From NCBI RefSeq assembly GCF_042650605.1, contig NZ_JBHSBN010000044.1:1-28541 (forward strand): DNA of 28,541 nucleotides, read 5' to 3'. The notes below the pieces were generated by a model that was not told where the DNA came from, ran no database searches, and saw only the letters and a list, made by a program, of their open reading frames with translations. This document shows, in pieces, positions 6,492-15,224 of the stretch. The first letter of the stretch is position 1. The number at the start of each line of letters is the position of its first letter. This DNA is from Micromonospora_J zhanjiangensis. GTDB lineage: Bacteria > Actinomycetota > Actinomycetes > Mycobacteriales > Micromonosporaceae. A program made the translations under genes and the position numbers.

Positions 6492-8950
6492 CGCCGCACC
6501 GCCGGCAGGCCGAGGGCGACCGGACCGCCGGCGGGTACCGGCTGGTTTCGTTCGACGGCGAACGAGATGGACGGGTCGGGTGTGCCGGGCTCGTTGACGA
6601 ACGAGACGAACCGGCGCAGCTTCTCCGGATCGTCCAGCACCGCCCGCCACTCGTCGGCGTACGAGCCGATGTGCCGTTCCATCGCGGCGTCCAGGTCGGC
6701 ACAGATGCCCAGGCTGTCGTCCACGACGACGGCCCGCAGGTGCTCCAGCCCGCCGTCCATCGCCTCCAGCCAGGCGGAGGTGCGTTGCAGCCGGTCGGCG
6801 GTGCGGATGTAGTACATCAGGTAACGGTCGATGGTCCGGATCAACTCCTCGGTGTCCAGGTCGGAACGGAACAGCTCGGCGTGCCGGGGGCGGAACCCGC
6901 CGTTGCCGCCGACGTAGAGGTTCCAGCCGGTCTCGGTGGCGATGACGCCGAAGTCCTTGCCACGCGCCTCGGCGCACTCCCGGGCACAGCCGGAGACCGC
7001 CGCCTTTATCTTGTGCGGCGAGCGCAGGCCGCGGTAGCGCAGTTCGAGGGCCACGGCCAACCCCACCGAGTCCTGTACGCCGTACCGGCACCAGGCCGAG
7101 CCGACACACGACTTCACCGTGCGCAGCGCCTTGCCGTACGCGTGCCCGGACTCGAAGCCCGCGTCCACCAGCCGGCGCCAGATCGCCGGCAACTGCTCCA
7201 CCCGGGCCCCGAACAGGTCGATCCGCTGACCGCCGGTGATCTTCGTGTAGAGCCCGAAGTCGCGGGCCACCTCGCCGATCACGATGAGCCGGTCCGGGGT
7301 GATCTCCCCGCCGGGTATCCGGGGCACCACCGAGTAGGTGCCGTCGCGCTGGATGTTGGCCAGGAAGTGGTCGTTGGTGTCCTGCAGGGCGGCCTGTTCG
7401 CCGTCCAGCACGTGGCCGTTGCCCAGCGAGGCCAGGATCGAGGCCACGGCCGGCTTGCAGATGTCGCAGCCACGGCCGGTGCCGTAGCCGGCCACCAGCT
7501 CGGAGAAGGTCCCAATGCCGCGTATCCGGATCAGGTCGAACAGCTCCTGCCGGGAGTGCTCGAAGTGCTCGCACAGCGCGCGGGACTGCGCCACGCCGGC
7601 CTCGTCCAGCAGCGTACGCAGCAGCGGCACGCACGATCCGCAGGTGGTGCCGGCCCGGGTGCACGCCTTCAGGCAGCCCACGTCCGCGCACCCGCCGCCG
7701 ATCGCGGCCAGCACCTGGTCCTTGCTGACCGCGTTGCAGCTGCACACCTGGGCCGACCCGGACAGCGTCACCGCGGGCGCGCCCGCGGACAGGAAGTCGG
7801 CCAGCTTGCCGGGCACCGGCCCGCCGACCGCCGACCGCAGCGCCGGGTACGCCGACACGTCGCCGACCAGGATCCCGCCGAGCAGCGTCCGGGCGTCGTC
7901 GGTGAGCACCAGCTTGGCGTAGATGCCGCTGGCCGGGTCGGCGTACACCACGTCCAGCGGGCCGGTGGTGGCGCCGAAGCTGCCCACGTCCACGCCGAGC
8001 AGTTTGAGCTTGGTGGAGGTGTCCGCGCCGCCGAACCGGGCGTCCCCGTCGAGCAGCCGGTCCACCACCACGTCCGCCATCGCGTACCCGGGGGCGACCA
8101 GGCCGTAGCAGCGGCCGTCCACCGCCGCGACCTCGCCGATCGCGTAGACCCGCTCGTCGGCCGTGCGGCAGGTGTCGTCCACCAGCACGCCGCCGCGCTC
8201 ACCCAGCGGCAGCCCGGCCGCCCGGGCCAGCTCGTCGCGGGGCCGGACGCCGGCGGCGAAGACCACCAGGTCGGTGTCGAGGGTCAGGTCGGTGGCGGTG
8301 GACACCCGCAGCCGGCCGTCGTGGTCGGTGACGCCGGTGACGCCGGTGCCGCAGTGCACCGCGATGTCCAGCTCCTCGATCCGCCGCCGCAGCATCCCGC
8401 CGCCACCCTGGTCGACCTGCATCGGCATCAGGTGCGGGGCGAACTCCACCACCGAGGTACGCAGGCCCAGCAGACGCAGCGCGTTGGCCGCCTCCAGGCC
8501 GAGCAGCCCGCCGCCGACCACGGTGCCGGTGGTCCGGCCGGCCGCGTACGCCCGCAGCGCCGCCAGGTCGTCCAGCGTGCGGTAGACGAAGCAGCCGGGC
8601 CGGTCGGTGCCCGGCACCGGCGGTACGAACGGCCGCGACCCGGTCGCCAGCACCAACACGTCGTACGGGTACGTCCCGGCCGCCGTGTGGACCACCCGGG
8701 CCTCCCGGTCGACCTCCGTCGCCGGCTCGCCGAGCCGCAGGTCCACCCCCGCAGGTACGCCCAGCGGGGCGAGGGTCAGCTCCTCCGCGCTGACGCCCTC
8801 GAACCAGGCCGACAGGCGGACCCGGTCGTAGGCCCGCCGGTTCTCCTCGGCCAGCACCGTGACCGACCAGCGCCGGTCGACGTCCCGGGCGGCGAGGGCC
8901 TCGATGAACCGCTGCCCCACCATGCCGTTCCCGATCACCACGAGTCTCAT
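6488..8950 (-). CDS. nirB: Assimilatory nitrite reductase (NADH) large subunit NirB
   Basis: The 820-aa cytoplasmic enzyme reduces nitrite to ammonium with NAD(P)H. Domains in order: FAD/NAD(P)-binding pyridine-nucleotide-disulfide oxidoreductase fold (IGNGMVG at 6-12, second nucleotide motif VVGGGLLGLE near 144-153); BFD-like [2Fe-2S] cysteines C403, C405, C437, C440; a second Cys pair C495/C498; ferredoxin-like half-domain; and the sirohaem/[4Fe-4S] domain with C615-X5-C621 and C655-X3-C659. All expected cofactor cysteines are present and the length is normal. A very strong ribosome binding site (GAGGAGGTGA, about 7 nt before the ATG at 8950) lies inside the preceding gene, whose stop overlaps by 4 nt. 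It works with NirD directly downstream and needs sirohaem. Confidence 0.95.
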   Translation of the reverse strand: MRLVVIGNGMVGQRFIEALAARDVDRRWSVTVLAEENRRAYDRVRLSAWFEGVSAEELTLAPLGVPAGVDLRLGEPATEVDREARVVHTAAGTYPYDVLVLATGSRPFVPPVPGTDRPGCFVYRTLDDLAALRAYAAGRTTGTVVGGGLLGLEAANALRLLGLRTSVVEFAPHLMPMQVDQGGGGMLRRRIEELDIAVHCGTGVTGVTDHDGRLRVSTATDLTLDTDLVVFAAGVRPRDELARAAGLPLGERGGVLVDDTCRTADERVYAIGEVAAVDGRCYGLVAPGYAMADVVVDRLLDGDARFGGADTSTKLKLLGVDVGSFGATTGPLDVVYADPASGIYAKLVLTDDARTLLGGILVGDVSAYPALRSAVGGPVPGKLADFLSAGAPAVTLSGSAQVCSCNAVSKDQVLAAIGGGCADVGCLKACTRAGTTCGSCVPLLRTLLDEAGVAQSRALCEHFEHSRQELFDLIRIRGIGTFSELVAGYGTGRGCDICKPAVASILASLGNGHVLDGEQAALQDTNDHFLANIQRDGTYSVVPRIPGGEITPDRLIVIGEVARDFGLYTKITGGQRIDLFGARVEQLPAIWRRLVDAGFESGHAYGKALRTVKSCVGSAWCRYGVQDSVGLAVALELRYRGLRSPHKIKAAVSGCARECAEARGKDFGVIATETGWNLYVGGNGGFRPRHAELFRSDLDTEELIRTIDRYLMYYIRTADRLQRTSAWLEAMDGGLEHLRAVVVDDSLGICADLDAAMERHIGSYADEWRAVLDDPEKLRRFVSFVNEPGTPDPSISFAVERNQPVPAGGPVALGLPAVRR

Positions 8951-10389
8951 TGGAAACTCACCTCCTCGTTGGATTCCGCTCGGCTCGTCACCTCTCCCGG
9001 CTCGGTCGACTCCGCCGACGCGAGCCAGTCGACGATGCCGGTCACCGCGTCCCGGCAGCTGCCGCAGCCGGTGGTGGCGCGGGTGGCCGCCACGATCTCC
9101 GGGACCGTCCGGGCACCGGCCCGCCAGCCCGCCGTGATCGCCGCCTTGGAGACCGAGTTGCACCGGCAGACCACCGCCTGGGCGGGCAGGAACGCCGGCG
9201 TCTCGGCCCGGGTCGGCGCGGCGGCGCCGAACGACCGGCCGAGCAGCAGCGACCGCCGGTCCGCCGGCACCTCGGCGTCCCGGTCGAACAGCTGCACGAC
9301 CGTGCCGACGCTCGGGTTCTCGCCCAGCAGCACCGCACCGGCCAGCCGGTCGTCGCGGATCACCAGCCGGGCGTACGTGCCCCGGGCCGGGTCGGCGAAG
9401 CTGACCACCTCGGCGTCCGGGTGGTCGGCGGTCACCGAACCCATCGCGGCGACGTCCAGCCCGGCCGCCTTGAGCCGGGTGACGGGTCGGGTGCCGCGGT
9501 AGCGGGCGGCGCCGCCGGTGAGCCGGTCGGCCACCGTGGCGGCCTGTTCCCAGGCCGGCGCGACCAGCCCGTACACCGTGCCGTCGTGCTCGGCGCAGTC
9601 GCCGATCGCGTACACGTCCGGATCGCTGGTCCGCAGCGCGTCGTCGACCAGCACGCCGTGCCGCACGGCCAGCCCGGCCGCCCGGGCCAGGGCGGTGTCC
9701 GGCCGGACCCCGCAGGCCAGCACCAGCAGGTCGGCCGGGACGGTGCCGCCGTCGGCGAGGTCGAGCGCGGTGCCGGTCCAGCCGACCGCGCGGGCACCGA
9801 GCCGGACCCGCACGCCGAGCCGGCCGAGCACCCGGGCGAGCACCGCGCCGCCGTCCGGGTCGAGCTGCCGATCCATCGGGTACGACCCGGCGTGCACCAC
9901 GGTCACGTCCAGTCCCCGGCCGGCGAGCCCGCGGGCGGCCTCCAGGCCGAGCAGCCCGCCACCCAGCACGACGGCGGTCCGGGCGGTGGCCGCCCCGGCC
10001 AGGATGCCCCGACAGTCGTCGAGGGTGCGGAAGACGTACACGTTGTCGGCGTCCAGGCCGGACAGCGGCGGGTCGACCGCGCGGGCCCCGGTGGCCAGCA
10101 CGAGGGCGTCGTACTCGACCGCCTCGTCGGCGGTGACCACCACCCGGCGGGCCAGGTCGACGGCGGTGACCGGGGTGCCGAGCCGGACGTCCATCCCGGC
10201 CGGCGGCGCGGCCATCGCCAGGTCGTCCTCGGTCACCCGCCCGGCCAGCAGCGTCGACAGCATGAGCCGGTTGTACGGCGCGTGCCGCTCGGCGCCGAAG
10301 ACGGTGACCTTGACGTCCCGGTCCCGCGCGTGCAGCTCGGTGGCCACCCGCGCACCGGCCATCCCGCACCCCACCACCACAGCCCTCAC
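8947..10389 (-). CDS. FAD-dependent reductase with BFD-like [2Fe-2S] domain (NasB-like)
   Basis: The 480-aa protein resembles the front part of NirB: an N-terminal FAD motif (VVVGCGMAGAR), a second dinucleotide motif VVLGGGLLGLEAARGL (140-155) and the AIGDCAEHDG segment, then a single BFD-type cluster (C408, C410, C442, C445). It lacks any sirohaem domain. Its place between the nitrate reductase and nirB suggests that it passes electrons from NAD(P)H to the nitrate reductase NasA, like the NasB/NasC-type electron-transfer subunits; this role is inference from context. The GTG start at 10389 overlaps the nasA stop and its stop overlaps nirB, so it is translationally coupled on both sides. It probably shares ancestry with the NirB N-terminus. 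Confidence 0.85.
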   Translation of the reverse strand: MRAVVVGCGMAGARVATELHARDRDVKVTVFGAERHAPYNRLMLSTLLAGRVTEDDLAMAAPPAGMDVRLGTPVTAVDLARRVVVTADEAVEYDALVLATGARAVDPPLSGLDADNVYVFRTLDDCRGILAGAATARTAVVLGGGLLGLEAARGLAGRGLDVTVVHAGSYPMDRQLDPDGGAVLARVLGRLGVRVRLGARAVGWTGTALDLADGGTVPADLLVLACGVRPDTALARAAGLAVRHGVLVDDALRTSDPDVYAIGDCAEHDGTVYGLVAPAWEQAATVADRLTGGAARYRGTRPVTRLKAAGLDVAAMGSVTADHPDAEVVSFADPARGTYARLVIRDDRLAGAVLLGENPSVGTVVQLFDRDAEVPADRRSLLLGRSFGAAAPTRAETPAFLPAQAVVCRCNSVSKAAITAGWRAGARTVPEIVAATRATTGCGSCRDAVTGIVDWLASAESTEPGEVTSRAESNEEVSFQ

Positions 10390-12521
10390 GCCGGCCGCCC
10401 CGCGCCCACGACCGGGTCGCCCGCCGTTCGCGGCCCCGACCCGCCCGCCGGGGCACCCGCCGCCCGGGGCCGCACGCGGGTCAGGCGGGCGGCGGCGAGC
10501 TTGAACTCGGGCATCCGGGAGGTCGGATCGAGGGCGTCACCGGTCAGCGTGTTGGCCCGGCCCGGCCCGGCGTAGTGGAACGGCATGAAGACGGTGTCCG
10601 GGCGGATCGTCGTGCTGAGCCGGGCCGGCGCGACCGCGGTGCCGCGCCGGGTGCTGATCTCGACCGGTTCGCCGTCGGCGATGCCCAGCCGGTCGGCCAG
10701 TTCGGTGTGCAGCTCCACGTACGGCCCACCGGGCAGCGCGGCGATCCGGCGGGTCTGCGCGCCGGACTGGTACTGGGTCAGTTGCCGCCCGGTGGTGAGG
10801 TAGAGCGGGTACTCGTCGTCCGGCAGCTCACCCGGCGCCCGGTGGTCGACCGGCACGAACCGGGCCCGGCCGTCCGGGGTGGCGAACCGGTCGAGGAACA
10901 TCCGTGGCGTGCCCGGGTGCTCGGGCGTGGGGCACGGCCAGAACACCCCGCCCTCGGCGTCGATCCGCTCGTAGCTGATCCCCGCGTAGTCGGCCGGGCC
11001 GCCCGCGCTGGCCCGGCGCAGTTCGTCGAAGACCACCCGCGGGTCGGCGCTGGTCGGCGCGCCGAGCCGGCCGGACAGCTCGGCCAGCACGGCGAGATCG
11101 GTGCGGACCGACCCGGGCGGCGGGCGTAACCGGCGCCGGCGGATCACCCGGCCCTCCAGGTTGGTCATCGTGCCGTCCTCCTCGGCCCACTGGGCGGTGG
11201 GTAGTACCACGTCGGCCAGCTCGGCCGTCTCGGACCGCACCAGGTCGGCCACCACCAGCAGGTCCAGGGCGCACAGCCGGTCGGTCACGGTGGCGGCCCG
11301 GGGCGCCGACACCACCGGGTTGGAGCCGAACACCAGCAGCCCGCGGGCGCCGCTCGGCGTGCCGAGCGAGCTGAGCAACTCGTACGCGGACGGGCCGGGA
11401 CCGGGCAGGTCGTCCGGGTGGACACCCCAGACGGCGGCCACGTGGGCGCGGGCCGCCGGGTCGTCGATCCGCCGGTAGCCCGGCAACTGGTCGGCCTTCT
11501 GCCCGTGCTCCCGGCCACCCTGGCCGTTGCCCTGCCCGGTGAGGCAGCCGTACCCGGAGCCCGGCCGGCCGGGCAGCCCGAGGGCGAGGGCCAGGTTGAC
11601 GAACGCGGAGACCGTGTCGGTGCCGGTGCTGTGCTGCTCGGCGCCCCGGGCGGTCAGCACGACGGCCCGGTCGGCGTCGGCGAGCTGCCGGACGGTGGCG
11701 TACAGGTCGGCCACCGGCACGCCGGTGAGCCGTTCCACTCGGGCCGGCCACCACTGGGCCACCACCCGGCGTACCTCGTCGTAGCCGGTGGTCCGGGCGG
11801 CCACGTAGTCGGCGTCGACCAGGCCCTCCCCGATCGCGACGTGCAGCAGGCCGTTGGCCAGCACCAGGTCGGTGCCCGGGGTCGGTTGCAGGTGCAGGGC
11901 GGCCAGCCGGGCGGTCGCGCTGACCCGCGGGTCCACCACGATCAGGCGTCGGTCGGCGAGGTGCCGGACGAACGGCGGCATCGTCTCGGCCGGGTTGGCG
12001 CCGACCAGCAGTACGGTGTCGGCCGCGGCGATGTCGGCGACCGGGAACGGCAGTCCCCGGTCGAGGCCGAACGCCCGCAGGCCGGCCGCCGCGGCCGAGG
12101 ACATGCAGAACCGCCCGTTGTAGTCGATGGTGCGGGTCCGCAGGGCCACCCGGGCGAACCGGCCCAGCGCGTACGCCTTCTCGTTGGTCAGGCCGCCGCC
12201 GCCGAACACGCCGACGGCGTCCCGCCCGTACCGCTGTTGCAGGTCACCGACGGCGGTGACGATCCGGTCGAGGGCCTCGTCCCAGCCGGCCGGGCGCAGC
12301 CGGCCGGCCGCACGGACCAGCGGGGTGGTCAGCCGGTCCGGGTGGGTCAGCAGGTCGGCGGCCGTCCAGCCCTTCTGGCACAGCCCGCCCCGGTTGGTGG
12401 GAAAGTCCCGGCCGGCCACGGTCACCGCGCCGGCCGCGCCGGTCCGGAGCGTCATCGCGCACTGCAGCGCGCAGTACGGGCAGTGGGTGTCCGCCGAGGT
12501 CATGTCGACGATGCTGCTCAT
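10386..12521 (-). CDS. nasA: Assimilatory nitrate reductase catalytic subunit
   Basis: The 711-aa molybdopterin oxidoreductase reduces nitrate to nitrite in the cytoplasm. The N-terminus holds the [4Fe-4S] ligands C14-X2-C17-X3-C21 and C48 (CPYCALQC, GGLCQKG). The molybdopterin domain follows (VGVFGGGGLTNEKAYALGRFARVAL, VLLVGANPAETMP), then GYGCLTGQGNGQGGREHGQKAD, which is typical of NasA/NarB enzymes, and a C-terminal dinucleotide-binding domain (LYLTTGRQLTQYQSGAQTRR). There is no signal peptide, so it is cytoplasmic. The ATG at 12521 was chosen over an upstream in-frame ATG because GGGAGGA stands 8 nt before it and the cysteine motif follows at the usual distance. It lies 61 nt after narK and overlaps the next gene by 4 nt. 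Confidence 0.93.
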   Translation of the reverse strand: MSSIVDMTSADTHCPYCALQCAMTLRTGAAGAVTVAGRDFPTNRGGLCQKGWTAADLLTHPDRLTTPLVRAAGRLRPAGWDEALDRIVTAVGDLQQRYGRDAVGVFGGGGLTNEKAYALGRFARVALRTRTIDYNGRFCMSSAAAAGLRAFGLDRGLPFPVADIAAADTVLLVGANPAETMPPFVRHLADRRLIVVDPRVSATARLAALHLQPTPGTDLVLANGLLHVAIGEGLVDADYVAARTTGYDEVRRVVAQWWPARVERLTGVPVADLYATVRQLADADRAVVLTARGAEQHSTGTDTVSAFVNLALALGLPGRPGSGYGCLTGQGNGQGGREHGQKADQLPGYRRIDDPAARAHVAAVWGVHPDDLPGPGPSAYELLSSLGTPSGARGLLVFGSNPVVSAPRAATVTDRLCALDLLVVADLVRSETAELADVVLPTAQWAEEDGTMTNLEGRVIRRRRLRPPPGSVRTDLAVLAELSGRLGAPTSADPRVVFDELRRASAGGPADYAGISYERIDAEGGVFWPCPTPEHPGTPRMFLDRFATPDGRARFVPVDHRAPGELPDDEYPLYLTTGRQLTQYQSGAQTRRIAALPGGPYVELHTELADRLGIADGEPVEISTRRGTAVAPARLSTTIRPDTVFMPFHYAGPGRANTLTGDALDPTSRMPEFKLAAARLTRVRPRAAGAPAGGSGPRTAGDPVVGAGRPA

Positions 12522-12582
12522 CGCTGGTTTCCTCCCACGCAAAGGCGTGTTACGGGTCGGAAAAGGGGAGATCACCCCGCGG

Positions 12583-13971
12583 TCAGACCGCCGCCTCGGC
12601 CAGGCTGGGTGCCCGCCGGACCAGCACGGTGCGCAGGTAGAACCACCAGGTGACCACCAGGCAGACGGCGTAGCCGGCCAGGAAGACCAGCAGGGCCGCG
12701 TCGATGGATCCGGTCCGGGCGATCGACGTGCCGAAGCCGCGCGGGATGAGGAAACCGCCGAGCGCGCCGACCGCCGCCGCCAGGCCGATCACCGCGGCGG
12801 CCTCGGTACGGCCCCGGGTCGCCGCCTCGGGGGTGTCGCCCAACCGCTGGACGGCCCGGATCCGGAAGATCGCCGGGATCATCCGGTAGGTCGACCCGTT
12901 GCCGACCCCACTGGCCACGAAGAGGACCAGGAAGGCGGTGAGGAACGGCGCGAACCGGTGCGCGGTCAGCGCGGCGAGCACCCCGCCGACCCCGCCGGCC
13001 ATCAGCAGGAAACTCGCGGCGGTGATCCGGGCGCCGCCGAACCGGTCGGCCAACCAACCGCCCGCGGGCCGGGTGAGCGACCCGACCAGGGGGCCCAGCG
13101 CGGCGTACAGCACGCCGGAGACCTCGGGGAACTCCGACTTGATCAGCAACGGCAGGGCGGCCGAGTAGCCGATGAACGACCCGAACGTACCGATGTAGAG
13201 GCCGGACATCACCCAGGTGTGCCGGTCGGTCAGCACGCTCATCTGCCGGCGCAGGGGTGCCCGGGAGACGCTGAGGTTGTCCATGAACAGCGCCGCGCAC
13301 ACCGTGGCGACCAGCACCGGCGCCAGCCACAGCAGGGGCGCGTTGGCCAGGTGCGGACCGGCGCCGGTGGCGCCGAGCACGGCGAACCCGACGGCCAGCG
13401 GTACGGCGAACTGGACGACGGCGACGCCGAGGTTGCCGCCGGCCGCGTTCAGGCCGAGCGCCACGCCCTTGTGCCGCTCCGGGTAGAAGTACGAGATGTT
13501 CGCCATCGACGAGGCGAAGTTGCCGCCGCCGAGCCCGGCGGTGGTCGCCGCCACCGCGAACATCCAGTACGGCGTGCCGGGGTTCAGTACGCAGGCCGCC
13601 ATCAACCCGATCGGCAGGACGAGCAGCGCGGCCGACACGGTGGTCCAGTTACGGCCGCCGAACCGGGCCACCGCGAGCGTGTACGGGATGCGCATCACCG
13701 CCCCGACGAGGTTGGGCAGGGCCACCAGCCAGAAGAGCTGGTCGACCGAGAACCGGAAGCCGGCCGCGGGCAGGTGCACCGCGACCGCGCTCCAGAGCAG
13801 CCAGACGGAGAAGCCGAGGTGTTCGACGATGATCGACCAGACGAGGTTGCGGCGGGCCACCCGACGGCCGGTGTCCGCCCAGAACTTCTCGTCCTCCGGG
13901 TCCCAGTGCGAGATCCACCGCCCGGTGGCGGGCGGGGCGGCGGAGGTCTGGGCCGACAGCGTGGTTGTCAT
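12583..13971 (-). CDS. narK: Nitrate/nitrite transporter, NarK/NasA-type MFS
   Basis: The 462-aa major-facilitator protein has about 12 hydrophobic segments. The nitrate-porter signature regions are visible: AGLGGGNFASSMANISYF followed by PERHKGVALGLNAAGGNLG in the N-half, and AVIGLAAAVGALGGFLIP in the C-half. A hydrophilic N-terminal stretch (ISHWDPEDEKFWADTGRRVA) precedes the first helix, as in bacterial NarK proteins. It would import nitrate, and possibly export nitrite, at the cytoplasmic membrane. The start is uncertain: the ATG at 13971 gives MTTTLSAQ, and an in-frame GTG at 13989 would add six residues; neither has a clear ribosome binding site. It is the first gene of the nitrate operon, so its upstream region should hold the GlnR/NnaR-controlled promoter. 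Confidence 0.92.
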   Translation of the reverse strand: MTTTLSAQTSAAPPATGRWISHWDPEDEKFWADTGRRVARRNLVWSIIVEHLGFSVWLLWSAVAVHLPAAGFRFSVDQLFWLVALPNLVGAVMRIPYTLAVARFGGRNWTTVSAALLVLPIGLMAACVLNPGTPYWMFAVAATTAGLGGGNFASSMANISYFYPERHKGVALGLNAAGGNLGVAVVQFAVPLAVGFAVLGATGAGPHLANAPLLWLAPVLVATVCAALFMDNLSVSRAPLRRQMSVLTDRHTWVMSGLYIGTFGSFIGYSAALPLLIKSEFPEVSGVLYAALGPLVGSLTRPAGGWLADRFGGARITAASFLLMAGGVGGVLAALTAHRFAPFLTAFLVLFVASGVGNGSTYRMIPAIFRIRAVQRLGDTPEAATRGRTEAAAVIGLAAAVGALGGFLIPRGFGTSIARTGSIDAALLVFLAGYAVCLVVTWWFYLRTVLVRRAPSLAEAAV

Positions 13972-14209
13972 GCCCGGTACGGTCCGCACCGCACGTTGCG
14001 GTCCGATGACCGGGGACGTGCCGACGGTGTGAAATGGTCGTCACCACCGTCCGCCCGGCCCTGTGAGGGCACGGCCCGGGCCGCGCTGTCGGTCCCGCCT
14101 GTACCGCGACGCCGGTTCAGTGAACCTTTTTCAACCTGAACCGCGCGGTGCGCAAGCCGCGTCTTCGACCTCGGCCGACGCCGGAGCGCAAGAGGAGGTT
14201 GAAAAAGGT
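13972..14209. promoter_or_regulatory. Region upstream of narK (nitrate operon promoter expected)
   Basis: No gene is seen in these 238 nt. On the minus strand, GTGAC at 14044-14040 begins an 11-bp-spaced series (GTGAC, TTCAC, GGCAC, GGTCA) that loosely recalls the GTnAC-N6-GaAAC layout of GlnR boxes; only the first element fits well. The left arm of a 17-bp inverted repeat (14121-14137) also lies here. No clear -10/-35 pair is visible. Confidence 0.35.
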
Positions 14210-14212
14210 TCA
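14121..14212. repeat. 17-bp perfect inverted repeat with 58-nt spacer
   Basis: TGAACCTTTTTCAACCT (14121-14137) is exactly complementary to AGGTTGAAAAAGGTTCA (14196-14212). The right arm ends exactly at the aldo/keto reductase stop codon. The left arm overlaps a small palindrome GGTTCAGTGAACC (14114-14126). The loop is long for an intrinsic terminator, but the structure lies just where the left fucose operon should end. It could instead be two copies of a regulator site or a tiny mobile-element remnant. Confidence 0.6.
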
Positions 14213-15214
14213 GTCTTCGCGGACGCCGGCCGCCGGGACGGGGACGTCGGCGCCGAGCAGGCCCTCGGCCCGCAGCGCGGCCCAGAGCCCGGCCGGGATC
14301 GGCCGGTCCAGGTTGTCGACCGCGTCGGTCACCTGGTCGGGGCTCCGCATCCCCAGCAGCACGCTCGCGACCGCCGGATGGCCGAGCGGGAAGCGGGCCG
14401 CGGCGGCCCGCAGCGGTACGTCGTGCGCCGCGCAGAGTTCACCGATCCGCAGCGCCCGGGCCAGGGTCTCCGGCGGCGCCGGCCGGTAGTCGTAGCTGGC
14501 CCCGGGGCGCGGGTCGGCCAGCAGCCCGGAGTTGAAGGCGCCGCCCACGACGATCGACACGCCGCGCCGGAGCGCCTCGGACAGCAGGTCGACCAGTCCG
14601 CTCTGGTCCAGCAGCGAGTAGCGGCCGGCCAGCAGCACCACGTCGATGTCGGTCTCCCGGACGAACCGGGCCGGCACGGCGCTGGAGTTCATCCCCACGC
14701 CGATCGCGTCGACCATCCCCTCCGACCGGAGCCGCTCCAGGGCCGGGTACGCCTCGGTCAGCGCCGGCGACACGTGGTCGTCGGGATCGTGCAGGTAGAC
14801 GATGTCGACCCGGTCCAGGCCCAGCCGGTGCAGGCTCGACTCCAGGCTGCGGCGTACCCCGTCGGCGGTGAAGTCCCAGACCCGGCGGTGGCTGGCCGGT
14901 ACGGCGAACCCGCCCGCGGCCAGGTCGTCGCCCCGGACCTCGGCGACCGGCTCCAGCAACCGGCCCACCTTGGTGGAGACCGTGTACTCCGGCCGCGGCC
15001 GGTCGCGCAGCGCGGCGCCGAGCCGGCGTTCGGACAGGCCGAGGCCGTAGTGCGGGGCGGTGTCGAAGGTACGGATCCCGCCGGCCCAGGCGGCGTCCAC
15101 CGCGGCGGCGGCCGTCCCGTCGTCGACGACGCCGGCCAGGTTGCCGATCCCGGCCGCGCCGAAGGACAGTTCGGTGGTCCAGGCCCGGCTCGTACCGAGC
15201 GGCAACCTGCGCAT
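14210..15214 (-). CDS. Aldo/keto reductase, L-fucose (aldose) 1-dehydrogenase type
   Basis: This 334-aa (alpha/beta)8 NAD(P)-dependent oxidoreductase has the AKR tetrad in place: D51 and Y56 (TFDTAPHYG), K82 (STKVG), H142 (YLHDPDD). The overall pattern (LSFGAAGIGNL, GLGLSERRLG, GVGMNSS, GGAFNSGLLADP) matches the D-threo-aldose/L-fucose 1-dehydrogenase and pyridoxal-4-dehydrogenase-like branch. In this locus it most likely oxidises L-fucose to L-fucono-lactone, the first step of the non-phosphorylative pathway. It is the last gene of the left fucose operon, 10 nt after the SDR gene. The ATG at 15214 has GAAGGGG 5 nt upstream. The companion SDR and Zn-dehydrogenase could share or replace this role. 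Confidence 0.82.
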   Translation of the reverse strand: MRRLPLGTSRAWTTELSFGAAGIGNLAGVVDDGTAAAAVDAAWAGGIRTFDTAPHYGLGLSERRLGAALRDRPRPEYTVSTKVGRLLEPVAEVRGDDLAAGGFAVPASHRRVWDFTADGVRRSLESSLHRLGLDRVDIVYLHDPDDHVSPALTEAYPALERLRSEGMVDAIGVGMNSSAVPARFVRETDIDVVLLAGRYSLLDQSGLVDLLSEALRRGVSIVVGGAFNSGLLADPRPGASYDYRPAPPETLARALRIGELCAAHDVPLRAAAARFPLGHPAVASVLLGMRSPDQVTDAVDNLDRPIPAGLWAALRAEGLLGADVPVPAAGVRED

Positions 15215-15224
15215 GTTTTCCCCT

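Noticed and set aside
6671..9502. Very long plus-strand open frame opposite nirB
   Set aside because: It is an artefact of high-GC codon bias on the complementary strand: low-complexity Gly/Arg/Val/Gln-rich, no domain, and fully covered by nirB and the adjacent reductase with intact cofactor motifs.
14029..14044. GTGA-N8-TCAC symmetry upstream of narK as a firm GlnR or NnaR operator
   Set aside because: Only one GTnAC element fits well and the companion GaAAC boxes are poor; kept only as a weak note in the regulatory-region entry.
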